Shown piece by piece: positions 5,939 through 6,863 of a stretch of 6,863 bases of DNA. Position 1 is the stretch's first letter, and each line of letters starts with the position of its first letter. The stretch is from NCBI GenBank assembly GCA_000380705.1, contig AQYM01000032.1, positions 39,492-46,354 of the forward strand, given 5' to 3'. Position numbers and translations under genes: made by a program. The notes beneath the pieces are model-generated. The model was given only the letters and a program-made list of their open reading frames with translations. It was not told the DNA's origin and did no database searches. Source of the stretch: Crenarchaeota archaeon SCGC AAA471-B05. Its GTDB lineage: Archaea; Thermoproteota; Thermoprotei; Gearchaeales; Gearchaeaceae.

Positions 5939-5945
5939 AGGTGGT
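5939..5945 (+). promoter_or_regulatory. Shine-Dalgarno deciding the start at ATG 5952
   Basis: AGGTGGT is complementary to the archaeal 16S rRNA 3' end (with a G-U pair) and ends 6 nt before the ATG at 5952. It supports that ATG over the in-frame TTG at 5919, whose 11 extra codons (LLICSLLGGKN-like) do not look like the rest of the charged protein. It is the only clear Shine-Dalgarno before a gene start in this window. Confidence 0.65.
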
Positions 5946-5951
5946 AAAAAC

Positions 5952-6833
5952 ATGTCAAAACAAGAAGATATTTATAAAGACATCAAAAAACTTTCAGACG
6001 AAGAACTTGAAGAAAAGCTTTCTGAGATAAAATCTTTAATGATTTATAAAAAGAAAGAAATGTTCACTTTAATAGAAAAAAGGAGTGAACTTGTAAGAGA
6101 AGCTGGAATAATAAAAAGAGAAATCTTAAAAATTAAAGAGATTATCAACTCTTTAAGTAAAAAGTCTGATGAAATAAGGAAGGAACTGGAAAAGTTTAAG
6201 ATTTCTGTTTCTTCATTAGCTGAAGAAAGGAGAAGGTTATACAATGAATTAAAATCATTATCTACGAAAGTAAAAGAACCTAAGGATGAAATTCTAAAGA
6301 AGCTAATGAAATTGGAATGGTTCCAGCAAACAACTCCATTACCTCCTGATGAAGAGCTAGAAATTACTGAAAAAATAGCCGAAATAGAGAGAAAAATATT
6401 ATTATATGAGAAAACACATCAGTTAAAGAGTAAAGCATCAGAGACTTCTTTAAAGATATCTGACTTAATTATGAAAAGAGAATCTCTTGTTAACGAATTA
6501 GTTAAAATAAATAATCAAATAAAGGAATATAAGAAAAAGATTAAGGAGTTATACTCGAATTTAATAAATAAGAGTAAAGAGATAGATGAAGTTAAAAACA
6601 ATTTGCTAAATACAATAAAAGAATTTGCTGAATTAAAGGATACTTACAATAAAATTAGAGAAGAAATAGTAAGTAGAAAATTAGCAATAAAAAGGAAAGT
6701 TAGCGAAGACGATGTGGAAATTGAAAAGGAAATAGCTAAGAGAGCATTGGAAAAGTTGGATAAGGGAGAAAAAATTGACATATTAGAGTTACAAGTATTA
6801 CTAAAACAGCAAGAAAATTTCGGTAAATCTTGA
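5952..6833 (+). CDS. Archaeal coiled-coil protein, COG1340-like (function unknown)
   Basis: 293 residues, dominated by Lys, Glu, Leu and Ile in heptad-like patterns; almost all helical, with no signal peptide or membrane segment. Two long coiled-coil arms (about 14-107 and 136-247) flank a short break around 108-135 with the distinctive LEWFQQTTPLPPDEE (121-135), the best-conserved part of the COG1340 family as I recall it; the two arms may fold back as an antiparallel hairpin. The C-terminal segment IAKRALEKLDKGEKIDILEL (261-280) also matches the family's usual K-x-G-x-K-(I/L)-x-x-x-(E)L ending. Some Sulfolobales homologues carry the database name phosphoserine phosphatase; nothing here supports that: no HAD motif DxDxT is present. 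Start at ATG 5952 because of the Shine-Dalgarno before it. It lies 59 nt after the GPN GTPase on the same strand; its role is not known. Confidence 0.8.
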   Translation: MSKQEDIYKDIKKLSDEELEEKLSEIKSLMIYKKKEMFTLIEKRSELVREAGIIKREILKIKEIINSLSKKSDEIRKELEKFKISVSSLAEERRRLYNELKSLSTKVKEPKDEILKKLMKLEWFQQTTPLPPDEELEITEKIAEIERKILLYEKTHQLKSKASETSLKISDLIMKRESLVNELVKINNQIKEYKKKIKELYSNLINKSKEIDEVKNNLLNTIKEFAELKDTYNKIREEIVSRKLAIKRKVSEDDVEIEKEIAKRALEKLDKGEKIDILELQVLLKQQENFGKS

Positions 6834-6834
6834 A

Positions 6835-6844
6835 TTTATATATT
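6835..6844 (+). promoter_or_regulatory. Possible TATA box for a gene beyond the window
   Basis: TTTATATATT occurs directly after the coiled-coil gene's stop, in a 30-nt tail that also contains a short T run at 6857-6862. It could serve a downstream gene starting near or past the window end, while the T run may help termination. The downstream gene is not visible, so this is tentative. Confidence 0.25.
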
Positions 6845-6863
6845 AGTTCATTAAAATTTTTTG

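Noticed and set aside
6044..6244. 66-codon open frame on the minus strand within the coiled-coil gene, hydrophobic product
   Set aside because: Antisense of Lys/Glu-rich codons gives Phe/Leu/Ser-rich frames; no promoter or motif supports a real gene.
5929..6853. GTTCATTA shared by the leader at 5929-5936 and the tail at 6846-6853, both near TATA-like elements
   Set aside because: An 8-mer match in very AT-rich DNA, and its distance from the TATA-like element differs in the two places.
1..6863. Searched by eye for tRNA/rRNA genes, CRISPR repeats, insertion-sequence ends and toxin-antitoxin or defence genes
   Set aside because: None seen; genes fill the window and composition is uniform, so no sign of a mobile or defence island.

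Overview
The window looks like a piece of a crenarchaeal chromosome, most likely from the Sulfolobales. The reasons are a very AT-rich base composition, Arg codons almost all AGA/AGG, frequent ATA for Ile, TATA boxes about 26 nt upstream of start codons that lack a Shine-Dalgarno (leaderless mRNAs), and a gene set that includes an aerobic 2-oxoacid dehydrogenase complex, an archaeal stand-alone CinA-type protein, a GPN-loop GTPase and a COG1340-type coiled-coil protein. The species cannot be fixed from the sequence alone. Eight protein genes fill the window almost without gaps. No RNA gene, mobile element or CRISPR array is visible, and no gene-free stretch exceeds about 60 nt.

Region 1 (1-1914, +): the 3' part of an E1-beta gene (cut by the window edge) and the complete E2 gene of a 2-oxoacid dehydrogenase multienzyme complex, 3 nt apart. 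Both resemble branched-chain/2-oxoacid types more than classical pyruvate types. E1-alpha probably lies upstream of the window. E3 (dihydrolipoamide dehydrogenase) is not here. The E2 lipoyl site reads T-V-K-V rather than the usual (T)-D-K-(A/V).

Region 2 (1911-2558, -): a kynurenine-formamidase-like cyclase-family hydrolase with a complete metal and catalytic residue set. Its stop codon overlaps the E2 stop tail to tail in the tetramer TTAA. Its 5' end faces the next gene across a 52-nt divergent promoter region.

Region 3 (2611-4304, +): an atypical Fe/Mn-family superoxide dismutase, a very T-rich terminator-like spacer, and an LLM-class flavin-fold oxidoreductase strongly resembling F420-dependent glucose-6-phosphate dehydrogenase but with changed catalytic and substrate-pocket residues.

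Region 4 (4306-6863, +): a leaderless promoter, then a CinA N-terminal-type (MoCF-fold) protein overlapping a GPN-loop GTPase by 4 nt (ATGA), then a coiled-coil protein with its own TATA box and a clear Shine-Dalgarno. The first two are very probably co-transcribed and translationally coupled.

No new multi-gene system is evident. The points most worth a second look are the altered active-site environments in the SOD and the LLM oxidoreductase, and the odd lipoyl site in E2.
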